Shown here piece after piece: positions 26,764-36,091 of a DNA stretch of 64,000 bases; the stretch's first letter is position 1, and each line of letters opens with the position of its first letter. Below the pieces are notes generated by a model. That model did no database searches and was not told the DNA's origin. It saw nothing but the letters and a program-made list of their open reading frames with translations. The stretch is from an uncultured Aquimarina sp. (GTDB lineage: Bacteria > Bacteroidota > Bacteroidia > Flavobacteriales > Flavobacteriaceae). A program made the translations under genes and the position numbers. Location of the stretch: NCBI GenBank assembly GCA_947498705.1, contig CANMLW010000001.1, positions 1,178,001-1,242,000 on the forward strand, read 5' to 3'.

Positions 26764-27996
26764 CTAAGAAACAGCTTTTAGTTTCTTTATGGTAGATTTA
26801 TTTAGTTTCTTTTCTGCATAATCTTTCGTCACTTTAAACTCTTTTTCATCACTTTCTGGAAGTTCATACATCGCGTCTGTCAAAATAGCTTCACAAAGAG
26901 ACCTAAGACCTCTAGCACCAAGTTTATATTGCATAGCTTTCTCTACGATATAATCAAGAGCTCCATCGGTAATCGAAAAACTAATATTATCCATTTCGAA
27001 AAGCTTTTTATATTGCTTTATAATCGCATTCTTTGGAGCTGTCAAAATAGATCTAAGTGTTTCTTTATCCAACGGGTTCATATAGGATAAAACAGGCAAT
27101 CTACCAATAATCTCTGGGATCAATCCAAAATCTTTTAAATCTTTTGGAATTATATACTGAAGTAAATTATCCTTTTCGATCGCATCTTCACTTTTAGAAG
27201 CACTATATCCAACAGCTTGCATATTCAGCCTTTTTTGGATGTTCTTTTCTATACCATCAAAAGCACCTCCAGCAATAAAAAGTATATTTTCTGTATTTAC
27301 TTCAATAAATTTCTGGTCGGGGTGTTTTCTACCTCCTTTTGGCGGAACATTTACCACAGTACCTTCTAATAGTTTAAGTAATGCTTGTTGTACACCTTCT
27401 CCAGAAACGTCTCTGGTAATACTCGGGTTATCACTTTTACGAGCAATTTTATCTATTTCATCAATAAATACAATCCCTCGTTGTGCTTTTTCCAAATTAT
27501 AATCAGCTGCTTGTAACAATCTAGTAAGAATGCTTTCTACATCTTCACCAACATACCCTGCCTCGGTAAGTACAGTAGCATCTACGATTGCTAATGGTAC
27601 ATTAAGCATTTTGGCTATAGTTTTTGCCATTAAGGTTTTACCGGTTCCCGTTTGTCCAACCATAATGATATTACTTTTCTGTATCTCAATATCATCATCT
27701 GTATGCGGTTGCAACAAACGTTTATAATGATTATATACAGCAACAGACATTACTTTTTTAGTAAACTCCTGTCCTATCACATATTCATCTAAAAAACCTT
27801 TAATTGCTTTTGGCTTTCGTAACATCAATTCGCTACTTAGCTCACCATTTTCCTCTTCCCTGGCTTCTTCAACCACAATTCCATGTGCCTGAACAATACA
27901 TCTATCACAAATATGAGCATCCAATCCAGCAATAAGCAAATTGGTTTCAGGCTTTTTTCTCCCACAAAAAGAGCATTCTAAATCTTCCTTGGCCAT
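26764..27996 (-). CDS. clpX: ATP-dependent Clp protease ATP-binding subunit ClpX
   Basis: The 410-residue AAA+ unfoldase has the N-terminal zinc-binding domain with Cys8, Cys11, Cys30 and Cys33. Walker A GQTGTGKT is at 114-121, Walker B is IVFIDEIDK, and the pore loop and sensor regions are intact. The IGF-like loop that docks to ClpP is not obvious by eye, but the length and order are normal. ClpX unfolds tagged substrates and feeds them to ClpP in the cytoplasm. It follows clpP on the minus strand with a gap of about 165 bases. Confidence 0.97.
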   Translation of the reverse strand: MAKEDLECSFCGRKKPETNLLIAGLDAHICDRCIVQAHGIVVEEAREEENGELSSELMLRKPKAIKGFLDEYVIGQEFTKKVMSVAVYNHYKRLLQPHTDDDIEIQKSNIIMVGQTGTGKTLMAKTIAKMLNVPLAIVDATVLTEAGYVGEDVESILTRLLQAADYNLEKAQRGIVFIDEIDKIARKSDNPSITRDVSGEGVQQALLKLLEGTVVNVPPKGGRKHPDQKFIEVNTENILFIAGGAFDGIEKNIQKRLNMQAVGYSASKSEDAIEKDNLLQYIIPKDLKDFGLIPEIIGRLPVLSYMNPLDKETLRSILTAPKNAIIKQYKKLFEMDNISFSITDGALDYIVEKAMQYKLGARGLRSLCEAILTDAMYELPESDEKEFKVTKDYAEKKLNKSTIKKLKAVS

Positions 27997-28161
27997 AGTT
28001 ATTAAATTTCAATTTCGCCTAAATTTTACTTTTTATAAGCTGGCAAAATCACTAGTATTCATTTTAGCAAAAATAAAACGAATATTTATTATTTATTATC
28101 ATGTTCTTGTATTCATCTAGTTTTACATAAAAATAAAACCAGTACTCCAGAAATTACTTTC

Positions 28162-28836
28162 TTATTCTCTGGTTAAAATCTCATCAATCATCCCATACTC
28201 TAATGCTTTATCTGCCTTCATCCAATAATCTCTATCACTATCTTCATAAACCTTATCATAGGTTTGCCCAGAATGTTTTGCAATGATTTTATACAATTCT
28301 TCTTTCAAGATAAGAATTTCTCTAGCTGTAATCTCTATATCACTTGCTTGTCCTTGAGCACCTCCTAATGGTTGGTGAATCATCACACGGCTATGTGGCA
28401 AACCAGAACGTTTTCCGCTCTGTCCAGCACATAACAAAACAGCTCCCATAGATGCTGCCATTCCTGTACAAATTGTCGCAACTTCAGGCTTTATAAACTG
28501 CATGGTATCATATATACCAAGTCCTGCGTATACACTACCTCCTGGTGAGTTAATATATATCTGAATATCTTTTGACGAATCTACACTTTCTAAAAATAAT
28601 AATTGTGCCTGAACAATATTTGCTACCTGATCATTAATTCCTGTCCCTAAAAAGATGATACGATCCATCATCAGTCGAGAAAAAACATCAAAAATAGCAA
28701 TATTCATCTGGCGTTCCTCAATAATATTAGGAGTCATCCCCACGGGATACATACTGCTTATTATTTGATTATAATAATTGCTATTAATACCGTGATGTTT
28801 TGTAGCGTATTTTTCGAATTCTTTTGTGTAATCCAT
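28162..28836 (-). CDS. clpP: ATP-dependent Clp protease proteolytic subunit ClpP
   Basis: The 224-residue serine protease has Ser129 in GMAASMGAVL, His154 in RVMIHQPLGG and Asp203 in DRDYW, the full catalytic triad with normal spacing. The N-terminal 30 residues before PVGMTPNIIEER are longer than in Escherichia coli and are probably a propeptide removed on assembly. ClpP forms a tetradecamer that degrades proteins fed by ClpX. The gene lies between tig and clpX, the order found in many bacteria. A terminator separates it from tig, so clpP-clpX probably has a promoter of its own or depends on read-through. Confidence 0.97.
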   Translation of the reverse strand: MDYTKEFEKYATKHHGINSNYYNQIISSMYPVGMTPNIIEERQMNIAIFDVFSRLMMDRIIFLGTGINDQVANIVQAQLLFLESVDSSKDIQIYINSPGGSVYAGLGIYDTMQFIKPEVATICTGMAASMGAVLLCAGQSGKRSGLPHSRVMIHQPLGGAQGQASDIEITAREILILKEELYKIIAKHSGQTYDKVYEDSDRDYWMKADKALEYGMIDEILTRE

Positions 28837-28870
28837 TATTTCTATTTTCTGAATTTTTATTGATAAAAAA

Positions 28871-28898
28871 GGCGTTAATCTAAAAATAGTTTAACGCC
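28871..28898 (-). terminator. Terminator between tig and clpP
   Basis: On the minus strand GGCGTTAA pairs with TTAACGCC around a 12-base loop and is followed by TTTTTTATC. It lies about 40 bases after the tig stop and may only partly stop transcription into clpP. Confidence 0.75.
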
Positions 28899-28939
28899 CT
28901 AAATATAAGTATAAATTCCTTAGTAGAATATTACATTTC

Positions 28940-30262
28940 TTATTTGTAAACCTCTTTTATAAAATCTTCGAAATTAACTTCTTTCTCCTTTAACTTGGCA
29001 TTTTCTTTATAATAACCTAGCAATTTCTTGCTCATCAATTGCTCAGAAATTCTTTTTACCTCATCCTGATTCGACAAAATTCTAGCCGCAATATCCTCTA
29101 ACTCCTTATCTTCTGGCGAGTTTTGACCAAATTGAGCCATTTGCCCCTTAATTAGTTCTTTAGCAAACTCTTTTAATTCTTCAAAAGTTACCTGAAGATT
29201 ATTATCATTAATTATCTTTCCTTCAATTAATTGATAACGCAATCCTTTTTCACTCTTTTCAAATTCATCTTTCGCTTCATCTTCTGTTAGAGGTTGCTCA
29301 CCTGTAGCGCGAATCCATCTTTTCAAAAACTCTATCGGAAGATCAAACTTTGTATTCTCCAACAAACTTTCTGTAATATCATTAAGCAACTGCTGTTCTG
29401 ATTGTTGCTCGAATTGACGCTCTGCATCTGTCTTTATTTTTTCTTTTAGTTCGCTAACCGTTTTAATAACGTCAGGACCATATAACTTATCAAACAACTC
29501 CTGATCTAAATCTGCAAGTTCTTGTGTATTTATTTCTGAAACAGTAAAAGTAAGTTCGATATCCAAATCCTGAGCTTCCTCTTTTTCTATCTTTAATGCA
29601 CTAACCAAATCTTGGTCTTCATTAAACAATCCTTTTGATTTTAACTTGATCGCATCCCCTACTTTTGCTCCAACGAACTTATCAAGATTCCTCTTCCCTT
29701 TTATTTTATCTAATTCAAGGGTAAAAGCATTATCAATTTCTTTTTCTTCACTAGTAAAAGTACCAGCCACTAAATCACCTTTTTCTGCAACCTCTTTAGA
29801 GATCAATTTACCATACTGCTTTTGTATAGTTTTTACTTGATTCTCTATCATTTCTTCTGTAGCAACTATCTTATAATGTGTAATTGCTTTTTTACCGCTA
29901 AGATTTACTTCAAATTTTGGAGCAAGACCTAATTCAAACTCGAAAGAATAATTTTCTGCATCCCAGTCAAAATCTTCTTTTTCCTTAGGCAAAGGATTCC
30001 CTAAAACGTCAAGTTTCTCTTCAGTGAGATATTTATTCAATGCATCTTGCAATAGTTTATTTACCTCATCTACCAAAACTGCTTTTCCATACTGTTTTTT
30101 GACAAGTCCCATAGGAACGTGGCCTTTTCTAAAACCAGGAATATTAGCATTTTTACGGTAGTCTTTAAGGATTTTTTCCACCTTATCACTATAATCGTCT
30201 TTAGTGATATCTACGGTTACTACTGCATTTAATTCGTCTAATTGCTCTTTTGAAATATTCAT
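28940..30262 (-). CDS. tig: Trigger factor
   Basis: The 440-residue protein has the N-terminal ribosome-binding domain with the signature GFRKGHVPMGLVKKQYG at about 43-59 (the GFRxGxxP loop that docks on protein L23), then a middle region and a long helical C-terminal chaperone domain. The FKBP-like peptidyl-prolyl isomerase part is hard to see and seems reduced, as in other Bacteroidota. Trigger factor shields nascent chains at the ribosome exit. A full consensus promoter lies directly upstream, making it the first gene of the tig-clpP-clpX cluster. Confidence 0.93.
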   Translation of the reverse strand: MNISKEQLDELNAVVTVDITKDDYSDKVEKILKDYRKNANIPGFRKGHVPMGLVKKQYGKAVLVDEVNKLLQDALNKYLTEEKLDVLGNPLPKEKEDFDWDAENYSFEFELGLAPKFEVNLSGKKAITHYKIVATEEMIENQVKTIQKQYGKLISKEVAEKGDLVAGTFTSEEKEIDNAFTLELDKIKGKRNLDKFVGAKVGDAIKLKSKGLFNEDQDLVSALKIEKEEAQDLDIELTFTVSEINTQELADLDQELFDKLYGPDVIKTVSELKEKIKTDAERQFEQQSEQQLLNDITESLLENTKFDLPIEFLKRWIRATGEQPLTEDEAKDEFEKSEKGLRYQLIEGKIINDNNLQVTFEELKEFAKELIKGQMAQFGQNSPEDKELEDIAARILSNQDEVKRISEQLMSKKLLGYYKENAKLKEKEVNFEDFIKEVYK

Positions 30263-30294
30263 TATCTCTACGTTTACTACTAAAAATTGGGTTG

Positions 30295-30325
30295 CAAAAG
30301 TAACACTTTTTTACATCACAACAAA
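30295..30325 (-). promoter_or_regulatory. Consensus Bacteroidota promoter of tig
   Basis: On the minus strand TTTG (30325-30322) is followed after exactly 19 bases by TACTTTTG (30302-30295). This matches the consensus TTTG-N19-TAnnTTTG. The start codon of tig is 33 bases downstream of the -7 box. Confidence 0.85.
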
Positions 30326-30358
30326 TTTTTAACTCTCTGAAAAACAGCAACCATTACA

Positions 30359-30706
30359 TTATGCCTTATCTTTCTTTAAAATTGAATATAGTATCGACTG
30401 AAATACGGACAACAAAACACTAAAAATCAGTGCCCATAACCAACCATTCACACTAAATCCTGCTACAAAATAATCGGCCAATAAAATAATAGCTGCATTA
30501 ATAACCAGAAGAAACAATCCTAAAGTAACCACGGTTACAGGAAACGTCAAAATCACTAATAAAGGCTTAACGATTCCGTTTAGAATTGCCAAAACAACAG
30601 CTACTACAATAGCACTTACATAATTATCTACTCCTACACCAGGAAGAATTTTTGCCAATACCAGTACTGCCAGAGCACTCAAAATAAGTTTAATTAAAAA
30701 ATTCAT
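30359..30706 (-). CDS. Phage holin family 4 (YvlD-like) membrane protein
   Basis: The 115-residue protein has four hydrophobic segments (about 3-20, 28-50, 53-80 and 87-108) with short polar loops. The pattern NGIVKPLLVILTFPVTVVTLGLF around residues 43-65 is the hallmark of the holin superfamily IV / YvlD-like family. Despite its name it is a common chromosomal membrane protein and there are no phage genes nearby. Its role is not known. It lies just downstream of the terminator of the porin-SGNH unit and upstream of tig, on the same strand. Confidence 0.85.
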   Translation of the reverse strand: MNFLIKLILSALAVLVLAKILPGVGVDNYVSAIVVAVVLAILNGIVKPLLVILTFPVTVVTLGLFLLVINAAIILLADYFVAGFSVNGWLWALIFSVLLSVFQSILYSILKKDKA

Positions 30707-30722
30707 AATTATTGAATTAAAA

Positions 30723-30749
30723 AAACCTGCTGAAAAAAACAGCAGGTTT
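30723..30749 (-). terminator. Terminator after the SGNH hydrolase gene
   Basis: On the minus strand AAACCTGCTG pairs with CAGCAGGTTT around seven bases and is followed by more T. It ends the FadL-type porin and hydrolase transcript, 56 bases after the hydrolase stop codon. Confidence 0.88.
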
Positions 30750-30805
30750 ACATTTATACTATATCTATTAATCTAGTCGAATTAATTTTTATTTGCGACT
30801 TCATA

Positions 30806-32422
30806 TTAATTTACATCGTTACTAAGGGTCACTGTTCCAAATGAACTTGGATTAACACTTGGCAAACTAGCTCCATAAGTTTTTTCTATTGCATCGATTA
30901 CTCCATTTGTAATAATCGCATGTCCACGCGGTGTTGGATGCACTCCATCTAAAGAAAATCCTCCTCCACTCACAAATTCTGAAGTCACAATCCCTCCATC
31001 TATAGGAATACCACCATTTGCTGCTTGTGCCAAACCAGCTGCAGCGTCGTAATACGCAAGGCCATTTGCTATCGCCAATCCTTTAATTGTTTCATTATAA
31101 GCCGTACGAGCATTCTCTATAGCGGTTTGCTCATCTGGAGTCAACACCCACTTATCTTCTAAAGGAAATGTTACTCCATTAACAGATAACTCTCCAGCAT
31201 CTTCTTGCGACAATCCCAAACCTACCAATTCGGCAAATCTTTCTTCGTTTATCTGACCTATAATACTTGAACTTGTTAATACTAGCAAATCTTCTGCGGT
31301 CGCTTGTCTAGCCTGACCATATTGAGCACCAAAAAGACCTGCTTGCACAGCTCCCAAAAGTGGTGTTAACGCCGCCGTTAATTGGGCTGTTTTATCTTCT
31401 AACGATTCATCTTTTATCACTACTGCACTTGCTCCTGTTGTAGAAAACTCTATAGCTCTTTCTGGCACACCAATCCCTGCAAATGCTAAATTTAATCCGG
31501 CGTACGTTTCATTCAATGTAGGGATTTGAGGCCCAAAACTAGCATCCAAAGGGCTTAATGGAGCATAAGGCACTGTTGTAAAAAACGGTATAGAAGTTAC
31601 GCTTGGTAAACTTAATAAAACCCCTTTGGCACCATTAGCCATTAACCCGTCGACCAATTGAGTATAAACTCCTGCAAAAACATTGGAATTGGTAATATCA
31701 TTTGAGCCATGTGCCTCAATACCCATATCAGCAGCTGTATTACGATCCTCTCCTACTCCTCCAGAAGTTGCATAACTCAAAATATCATTATTCCCAATCC
31801 ACAGACTAAAAAATGTTGGGTTTTGAACGACCGCATCGTTTAGAACATTAGCAGTTGCAGAAGATGCAAACCTAGCAAAATAAGGATTAGCTGCTCCGGT
31901 TGCAATACCAGCAACATTACCATAACCCGGAGCTACTAAATGATAACTCTTGGCTCCCGGCACTCCCATATTATTAAAAGAACTTCCTATATTGTTCGAA
32001 ACCTCTGTAGTCGCACTTGCTCCCGTATAAATTTCGGGTCCTAACGGCGTTCCATCCTCATTAAATACTAATACACGTCTATTAGGAAATTGATTAATCC
32101 CTGCTAAATCAGTAATTGCATTTCCATTCAACAACAAACCTCCCGCATTATCTGCCATCAATGGCTGGGTAAAATCTCCTCCACCTGCAAATGCAAATTG
32201 TTTAGATAAGATATTTGGATACGAATTTTCCTGACCTGTAATATATAATGCTCCATCTGCAAACCCTGCAGTTAAAGAGTTTCCTAAAGCAATATATTTA
32301 CTAAAATCGGCTTCTCCGCTTTTATATACTCCGGATTCGTCAATTGGGTTATCAAATTCTGGTTCACATGCTATTAATCCTAATGCTAGTACTGCTAAAT
32401 ATTTTATATTTTTCTTCATCAT
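30806..32422 (-). CDS. SGNH/GDSL-type hydrolase lipoprotein
   Basis: The 538-residue protein has a lipoprotein signal ending in GLIAC with Cys19, followed by EPEFDNP, an acidic start often seen in surface lipoproteins of this phylum. Block I is ALGNSLTAG with the likely nucleophile Ser49; block III has IGNND at about 208-212; block V is DGVHPTPRGH with Asp492 and His495. The enzyme should be an esterase or lipase at the outer membrane. It overlaps in function with its neighbour: the FadL-type gene ends five bases upstream. Together they could release fatty acids from lipids and take them up. Confidence 0.9.
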   Translation of the reverse strand: MMKKNIKYLAVLALGLIACEPEFDNPIDESGVYKSGEADFSKYIALGNSLTAGFADGALYITGQENSYPNILSKQFAFAGGGDFTQPLMADNAGGLLLNGNAITDLAGINQFPNRRVLVFNEDGTPLGPEIYTGASATTEVSNNIGSSFNNMGVPGAKSYHLVAPGYGNVAGIATGAANPYFARFASSATANVLNDAVVQNPTFFSLWIGNNDILSYATSGGVGEDRNTAADMGIEAHGSNDITNSNVFAGVYTQLVDGLMANGAKGVLLSLPSVTSIPFFTTVPYAPLSPLDASFGPQIPTLNETYAGLNLAFAGIGVPERAIEFSTTGASAVVIKDESLEDKTAQLTAALTPLLGAVQAGLFGAQYGQARQATAEDLLVLTSSSIIGQINEERFAELVGLGLSQEDAGELSVNGVTFPLEDKWVLTPDEQTAIENARTAYNETIKGLAIANGLAYYDAAAGLAQAANGGIPIDGGIVTSEFVSGGGFSLDGVHPTPRGHAIITNGVIDAIEKTYGASLPSVNPSSFGTVTLSNDVN

Positions 32423-32427
32423 CGCTA

Positions 32428-33681
32428 TTACATTTTATAAGTTAAACCTAGTCCCGGCGCAAATGCGCTTGATTTATATGTTCCTCCGAACACCTCTGTA
32501 CCTCCTGTTGCATTTGTTCCGAAATTATACGAAGCATTAATTTCGTTAAACCTTACATATATAAATGAAGCATCGACTGCTAGTTTTGATGTAATTGCAT
32601 AACTAAGTCCTCCCGTAAAACCGTCTGAATCGTTTCTTGGGGTTTCTGGAGCAAAGTACCCAGCTTGAACCGGAGTTTCATCACGATAGTATCCTGCTCT
32701 TAATGTAACCTTATCTGCTACTTGATACTGCAATCCTAAACGATATACAGTAGAGTTTTTATAATTACGAGGGTTGTTAGAATCAGTATTTCTTGGGCTT
32801 GAAAAATCAATATCTAAAGATTCGTACACATCCCAGAACTGTCTATTAAAGTCAAATGCAAACACCCATTTTTTATAGGTATACGACGCTCCCAACGTTA
32901 ACTCTGCCGGCAAAGGTAATTCTGCTCTAAAGCCATCTGTTCCATTTGCAGGAGCTGCTGGAGAATCTGGAAAGTTGGTAAAAGTTGCCTCTCCGTCTTC
33001 TGATTCAATAAGAATTTTACTTCTATAATTAAACCCTATATGCAAATCTTTGGTCGGATTAAGCATGGCACCAATACTCCACCCCCAATTACTTACTCCA
33101 GAATCTTCAATTGCTACATTTGATCTATTCCCTTCTATATCTGTTGTTGTTCTACTCGCGTTACGATTAAATTTTACAGAACCAGTTGCATAAATTGGTC
33201 CTCCACCAATACTAAAAAATTCAGAGAGTTTGAAAGATACCACAGGCTGTACATATATAGCCGCTAATTCGATACTATTTACCAAATGCGATCCTGCCCA
33301 ATCTGTTGGCCATGCTACTTCACTTCCATAAGGAGTATACACTCCTAATCCTACAGACATCCAATCATTTACTTTATAAGAACCATATAAGTTAAGAGGA
33401 GTCCCTACAGAACTATCAGTTTGTGAGGAAGTACCAAATGTTTCGTTTTGATAAATCACATCTGTAAAAACAGCACTTACACCAACACTTACGTTTAATT
33501 TATTTTCTAAGTAAACAAGTCCAGCTGGATTAAAAAACACCAGCTCTGCATTGTCAACTACAGCAACACCTGTATGCCCCATTGCCAATGCTCTTTGTCC
33601 TTGAATACTTACTCTATATCCACCTGCATAAGTGACTGTCGCCACAGAGATGAATACAACTAATAATAATAGTTTTCTCAT
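32428..33681 (-). CDS. OmpP1/FadL-family outer-membrane transporter
   Basis: The 417-residue protein has a signal peptide (about 1-19, ending in TYAGG) followed by the conserved plug start GYRVSIQGQRALAMGHTGVA, typical of the family, and FNPAGLVYL at about 51-59. The rest alternates polar and hydrophobic residues in a 14-strand barrel pattern and ends in LGLTYKM. Members move fatty acids or other hydrophobic compounds across the outer membrane. The gene is the first of a two-gene unit with the SGNH hydrolase and has a -7 promoter box 56 bases before its start. Confidence 0.92.
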   Translation of the reverse strand: MRKLLLLVVFISVATVTYAGGYRVSIQGQRALAMGHTGVAVVDNAELVFFNPAGLVYLENKLNVSVGVSAVFTDVIYQNETFGTSSQTDSSVGTPLNLYGSYKVNDWMSVGLGVYTPYGSEVAWPTDWAGSHLVNSIELAAIYVQPVVSFKLSEFFSIGGGPIYATGSVKFNRNASRTTTDIEGNRSNVAIEDSGVSNWGWSIGAMLNPTKDLHIGFNYRSKILIESEDGEATFTNFPDSPAAPANGTDGFRAELPLPAELTLGASYTYKKWVFAFDFNRQFWDVYESLDIDFSSPRNTDSNNPRNYKNSTVYRLGLQYQVADKVTLRAGYYRDETPVQAGYFAPETPRNDSDGFTGGLSYAITSKLAVDASFIYVRFNEINASYNFGTNATGGTEVFGGTYKSSAFAPGLGLTYKM

Positions 33682-33736
33682 AATATATTTAGAATTGATT
33701 TTTATTATTTTAGGGTTTATGAAAAGATTGTTTTAC

Positions 33737-33744
33737 CAAAAATA
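33737..33744 (-). promoter_or_regulatory. -7 promoter box of the FadL-type gene
   Basis: On the minus strand TATTTTTG fits TAnnTTTG. It lies 56 bases before the start codon; the -33 region is only a partial match. Confidence 0.5.
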
Positions 33745-33805
33745 ATGGAAAATACGAATTATCCAACCTAAATAAGCAAAATATTATGCATACATAGCAT
33801 TTTAT

Positions 33806-34573
33806 TTAATTTTTCACAAATCCTAATACTTCGGTTAAAAAGTCTGTTGGGTTTTCTGCATGTAGCCAATGTCCGGCTCCAGAAATTTCCCTAAACGTCG
33901 AATTCACAAACTGTTTTTTCACCTTTACTATATCATCTTCCTCAATATAATTAGAGCGTTCTCCTTTCAGAAAAAGAGTCGTTCCTTGATAACTATATGC
34001 TTCTGGTAATGCGACTCCTATTTCATGTGCATTTTCTACCAGGGCTTTAAGATTAAGCCTTAATCCGAGCTCTCCTTTGTTTTTCCAATACAAATTTTTA
34101 AGAAGAAACATCCGTACTCCAGGATCGGGCACGTATTTCTCCAGTTCTTTGTCCACAGCACCTCTAGAATCAAGAGTTTCAAAATCTAATGACCCTAAAC
34201 CATCTAAAATATCCTGATGGTGCAGTGGATAATATTTGGGACCTATATCAGCAACTAATAGTTTATCCAGTAGCTCTGGAAATTTTACTGCAAAAAGCAT
34301 TGCTGTCTTACCTCCCATCGAATGCCCTAATAAAATGACATTGTTTAAATTATTTTCTTCACAATAAACCTTTAGATCCTTAGCCATCAATTCGTAGCTA
34401 AATTCATCATTATGTGGGCTTCTACCATGATTTCTCTGATCTATCAAATGCACCTGAAAACCCTTTTCTGCAATTTTTTTTCCTAATGTTTTCCAGTTAT
34501 CTCCCATCCCTAGAAAGCCATGAAGAATTAAAAAAGGTTTCCCTTGTCCAAAAAGATTTGCATACAACTTCAT
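33806..34573 (-). CDS. Alpha/beta-fold hydrolase
   Basis: The 255-residue cytoplasmic protein has the oxyanion-hole HGF at 18-20, the DQRNHGRS motif at 45-52, the nucleophile elbow GHSMGG with Ser85, and the catalytic histidine in GAGHWLHAE at about 235. It resembles the YbfF-type esterases, which hydrolyse acyl-CoA or short esters, but the substrate is uncertain. It starts nine bases after the pdxJ stop codon, so both genes form an operon. This pairing is common in Flavobacteriia and may be only historical, since no functional tie to vitamin B6 is known to me. Confidence 0.9.
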   Translation of the reverse strand: MKLYANLFGQGKPFLILHGFLGMGDNWKTLGKKIAEKGFQVHLIDQRNHGRSPHNDEFSYELMAKDLKVYCEENNLNNVILLGHSMGGKTAMLFAVKFPELLDKLLVADIGPKYYPLHHQDILDGLGSLDFETLDSRGAVDKELEKYVPDPGVRMFLLKNLYWKNKGELGLRLNLKALVENAHEIGVALPEAYSYQGTTLFLKGERSNYIEEDDIVKVKKQFVNSTFREISGAGHWLHAENPTDFLTEVLGFVKN

Positions 34574-34582
34574 AAAAACAAA

Positions 34583-35296
34583 TTATTTAAGTCTGTGTAG
34601 ATACATATTCACCACATTTTCTATACCTAGATACAGAGATTCACTAATCAAAGCATGTCCAATAGACACTTCTAGTAAATCTGGAATATTTTCTTTAAAA
34701 AAAGCAATATTATCCAGAGAAAGGTCATGCCCTGCATTTACTCCCAAGTTCAATTCGTTAGCAATTTGAGCGCAAGATGCGTATGGTTTTACAGCTTCTT
34801 TATTTCCTTTTGCAAATTCTGATGCAAAATCCTCGGTATACAACTCTATCCTATCAGTTCCTGTCAAAGCTGCCCCTTCTATCATTTCGGGAACGGGATC
34901 AACAAATATAGAAGTCCTAATATCATTACGCTTAAACTCGGCAATTACATCTTTCAGAAAATCGGTATGCTTCTTAGTATCCCATCCAGCGTTACTAGTA
35001 ATTGCATCTTCTGCATCGGGCACCAAAGTAACTTGCGTAGGCTTTACTTCCAAAACCAACTCTATAAACTTTGGAATTGGATTTCCTTCTATATTATACT
35101 CTGTATTAACAATAGGCTTAAGATCGTGAGCATCCTGGTATCGTATATGTCTTTCATCTGGCCTTGGGTGAATTGTGATTCCCTGACCACCAAAACGCTG
35201 TATATCTTTGGCTACTTGAATCAAATTAGGAGTATTTCCTCCTCTTGAATTACGTAATGTTGCTATTTTATTAACATTAACACTTAATTTTGTCAT
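34583..35296 (-). CDS. pdxJ: Pyridoxine 5'-phosphate synthase
   Basis: The 237-residue protein opens with LSVNVNKIATLRNSRGGNTPN and TIHPRPDERHI (about 41-51), both conserved in PdxJ. It forms a TIM barrel that joins 1-deoxyxylulose 5-phosphate with 3-amino-2-oxopropyl phosphate to make pyridoxine phosphate. The glutamate of PDAED at about 93-97 and the C-terminal GHALISESLYLG phosphate-binding region are present. It is the first gene of an operon with an alpha/beta hydrolase. A -7 promoter box lies 27 bases before its ATG. Confidence 0.96.
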   Translation of the reverse strand: MTKLSVNVNKIATLRNSRGGNTPNLIQVAKDIQRFGGQGITIHPRPDERHIRYQDAHDLKPIVNTEYNIEGNPIPKFIELVLEVKPTQVTLVPDAEDAITSNAGWDTKKHTDFLKDVIAEFKRNDIRTSIFVDPVPEMIEGAALTGTDRIELYTEDFASEFAKGNKEAVKPYASCAQIANELNLGVNAGHDLSLDNIAFFKENIPDLLEVSIGHALISESLYLGIENVVNMYLHRLK

Positions 35297-35323
35297 AGTT
35301 TTTGATGTCTTTAACTAAAAAAG

Positions 35324-35331
35324 CAAAAATA
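35324..35331 (-). promoter_or_regulatory. -7 promoter box of pdxJ
   Basis: On the minus strand TATTTTTG matches TAnnTTTG and lies 27 bases upstream of the start codon. A -33 box is not evident. Confidence 0.5.
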
Positions 35332-35397
35332 CGAAGTTGAGAACGCCTCGATTGTATATTTTTTGATTATTTTGCATAAGATAGTCCCTATAAAGTT

Positions 35398-36054
35398 ATG
35401 AAAACAAGTTTATATATTGTTAATGAAATAGAACCTTTTGATGTATCCGTTAAAGTTTCGGAAGCTCAATTGTTGTTTAATGAATTGACTTACACTCATT
35501 TCCCGGTTATCAAGGAAAATGTTTTTTTAGGATGTATATCCGAAACCGATATTAGATGCTTTGAAGCTGATAAGTTATTGGGTGAATACCAATATTCATT
35601 AGAAGGTTTTTTTGTTAGAAAAGATACGAATTGGCTAGATATTCTTGAATCTTTTGCAAAAAACAATTCTAACATCATGCCCGTACTAGATGATAACAAC
35701 AATTATTTAGGTTTTTTCGAGCTTGGCGATATTATTACCCTTTTTAATGAAACTCCTTTCTTAAGTGAACCTGGTAATATTCTAATTGTAGAAAAAGGCA
35801 TTCAGGATTATTCTTTTAGTGAAATATCTCAAATTGTAGAATCTAACAATGCCAAAGTACTAGGATTATTCATATCAAACATGGAGAATGATGTAGCTCA
35901 AATCACTTTAAAAATAAATGATAGTGACATCAATAATATAGTTCAAACATTTAGAAGATATAGCTATAATATTGTTTCTAAACATCATGATGACTCCTTC
36001 TTGACAAATTTAAAAGAGAGATCACAATACCTGGCAAAATACCTAAACATATAG
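35398..36054 (+). CDS. CBS-domain protein
   Basis: The 218-residue protein has two CBS motifs in its N-terminal 130 residues: TYTHFPVIKENVFLGCISETDI and NNSNIMPVLDDNNNYLGFFELGDII, each ending in the usual beta-strand plus aspartate. Its C-terminal part (about 130-218) looks like a small ACT-like alpha/beta domain. CBS pairs bind adenosine nucleotides and regulate partner proteins. It is 37 bases upstream of nadK and probably co-transcribed, so a link to the adenylate or NAD state is a reasonable guess. It is divergent from pdxJ. Confidence 0.88.
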   Translation: MKTSLYIVNEIEPFDVSVKVSEAQLLFNELTYTHFPVIKENVFLGCISETDIRCFEADKLLGEYQYSLEGFFVRKDTNWLDILESFAKNNSNIMPVLDDNNNYLGFFELGDIITLFNETPFLSEPGNILIVEKGIQDYSFSEISQIVESNNAKVLGLFISNMENDVAQITLKINDSDINNIVQTFRRYSYNIVSKHHDDSFLTNLKERSQYLAKYLNI

Positions 36055-36091
36055 CGCACATAAACCACGATTCACTTAACACAAGTAACTA

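Noticed and set aside
30359..30706. Prophage indicated by the holin-like protein
   Set aside because: This family is widespread on chromosomes, and no other phage gene, integrase or attachment site is near.
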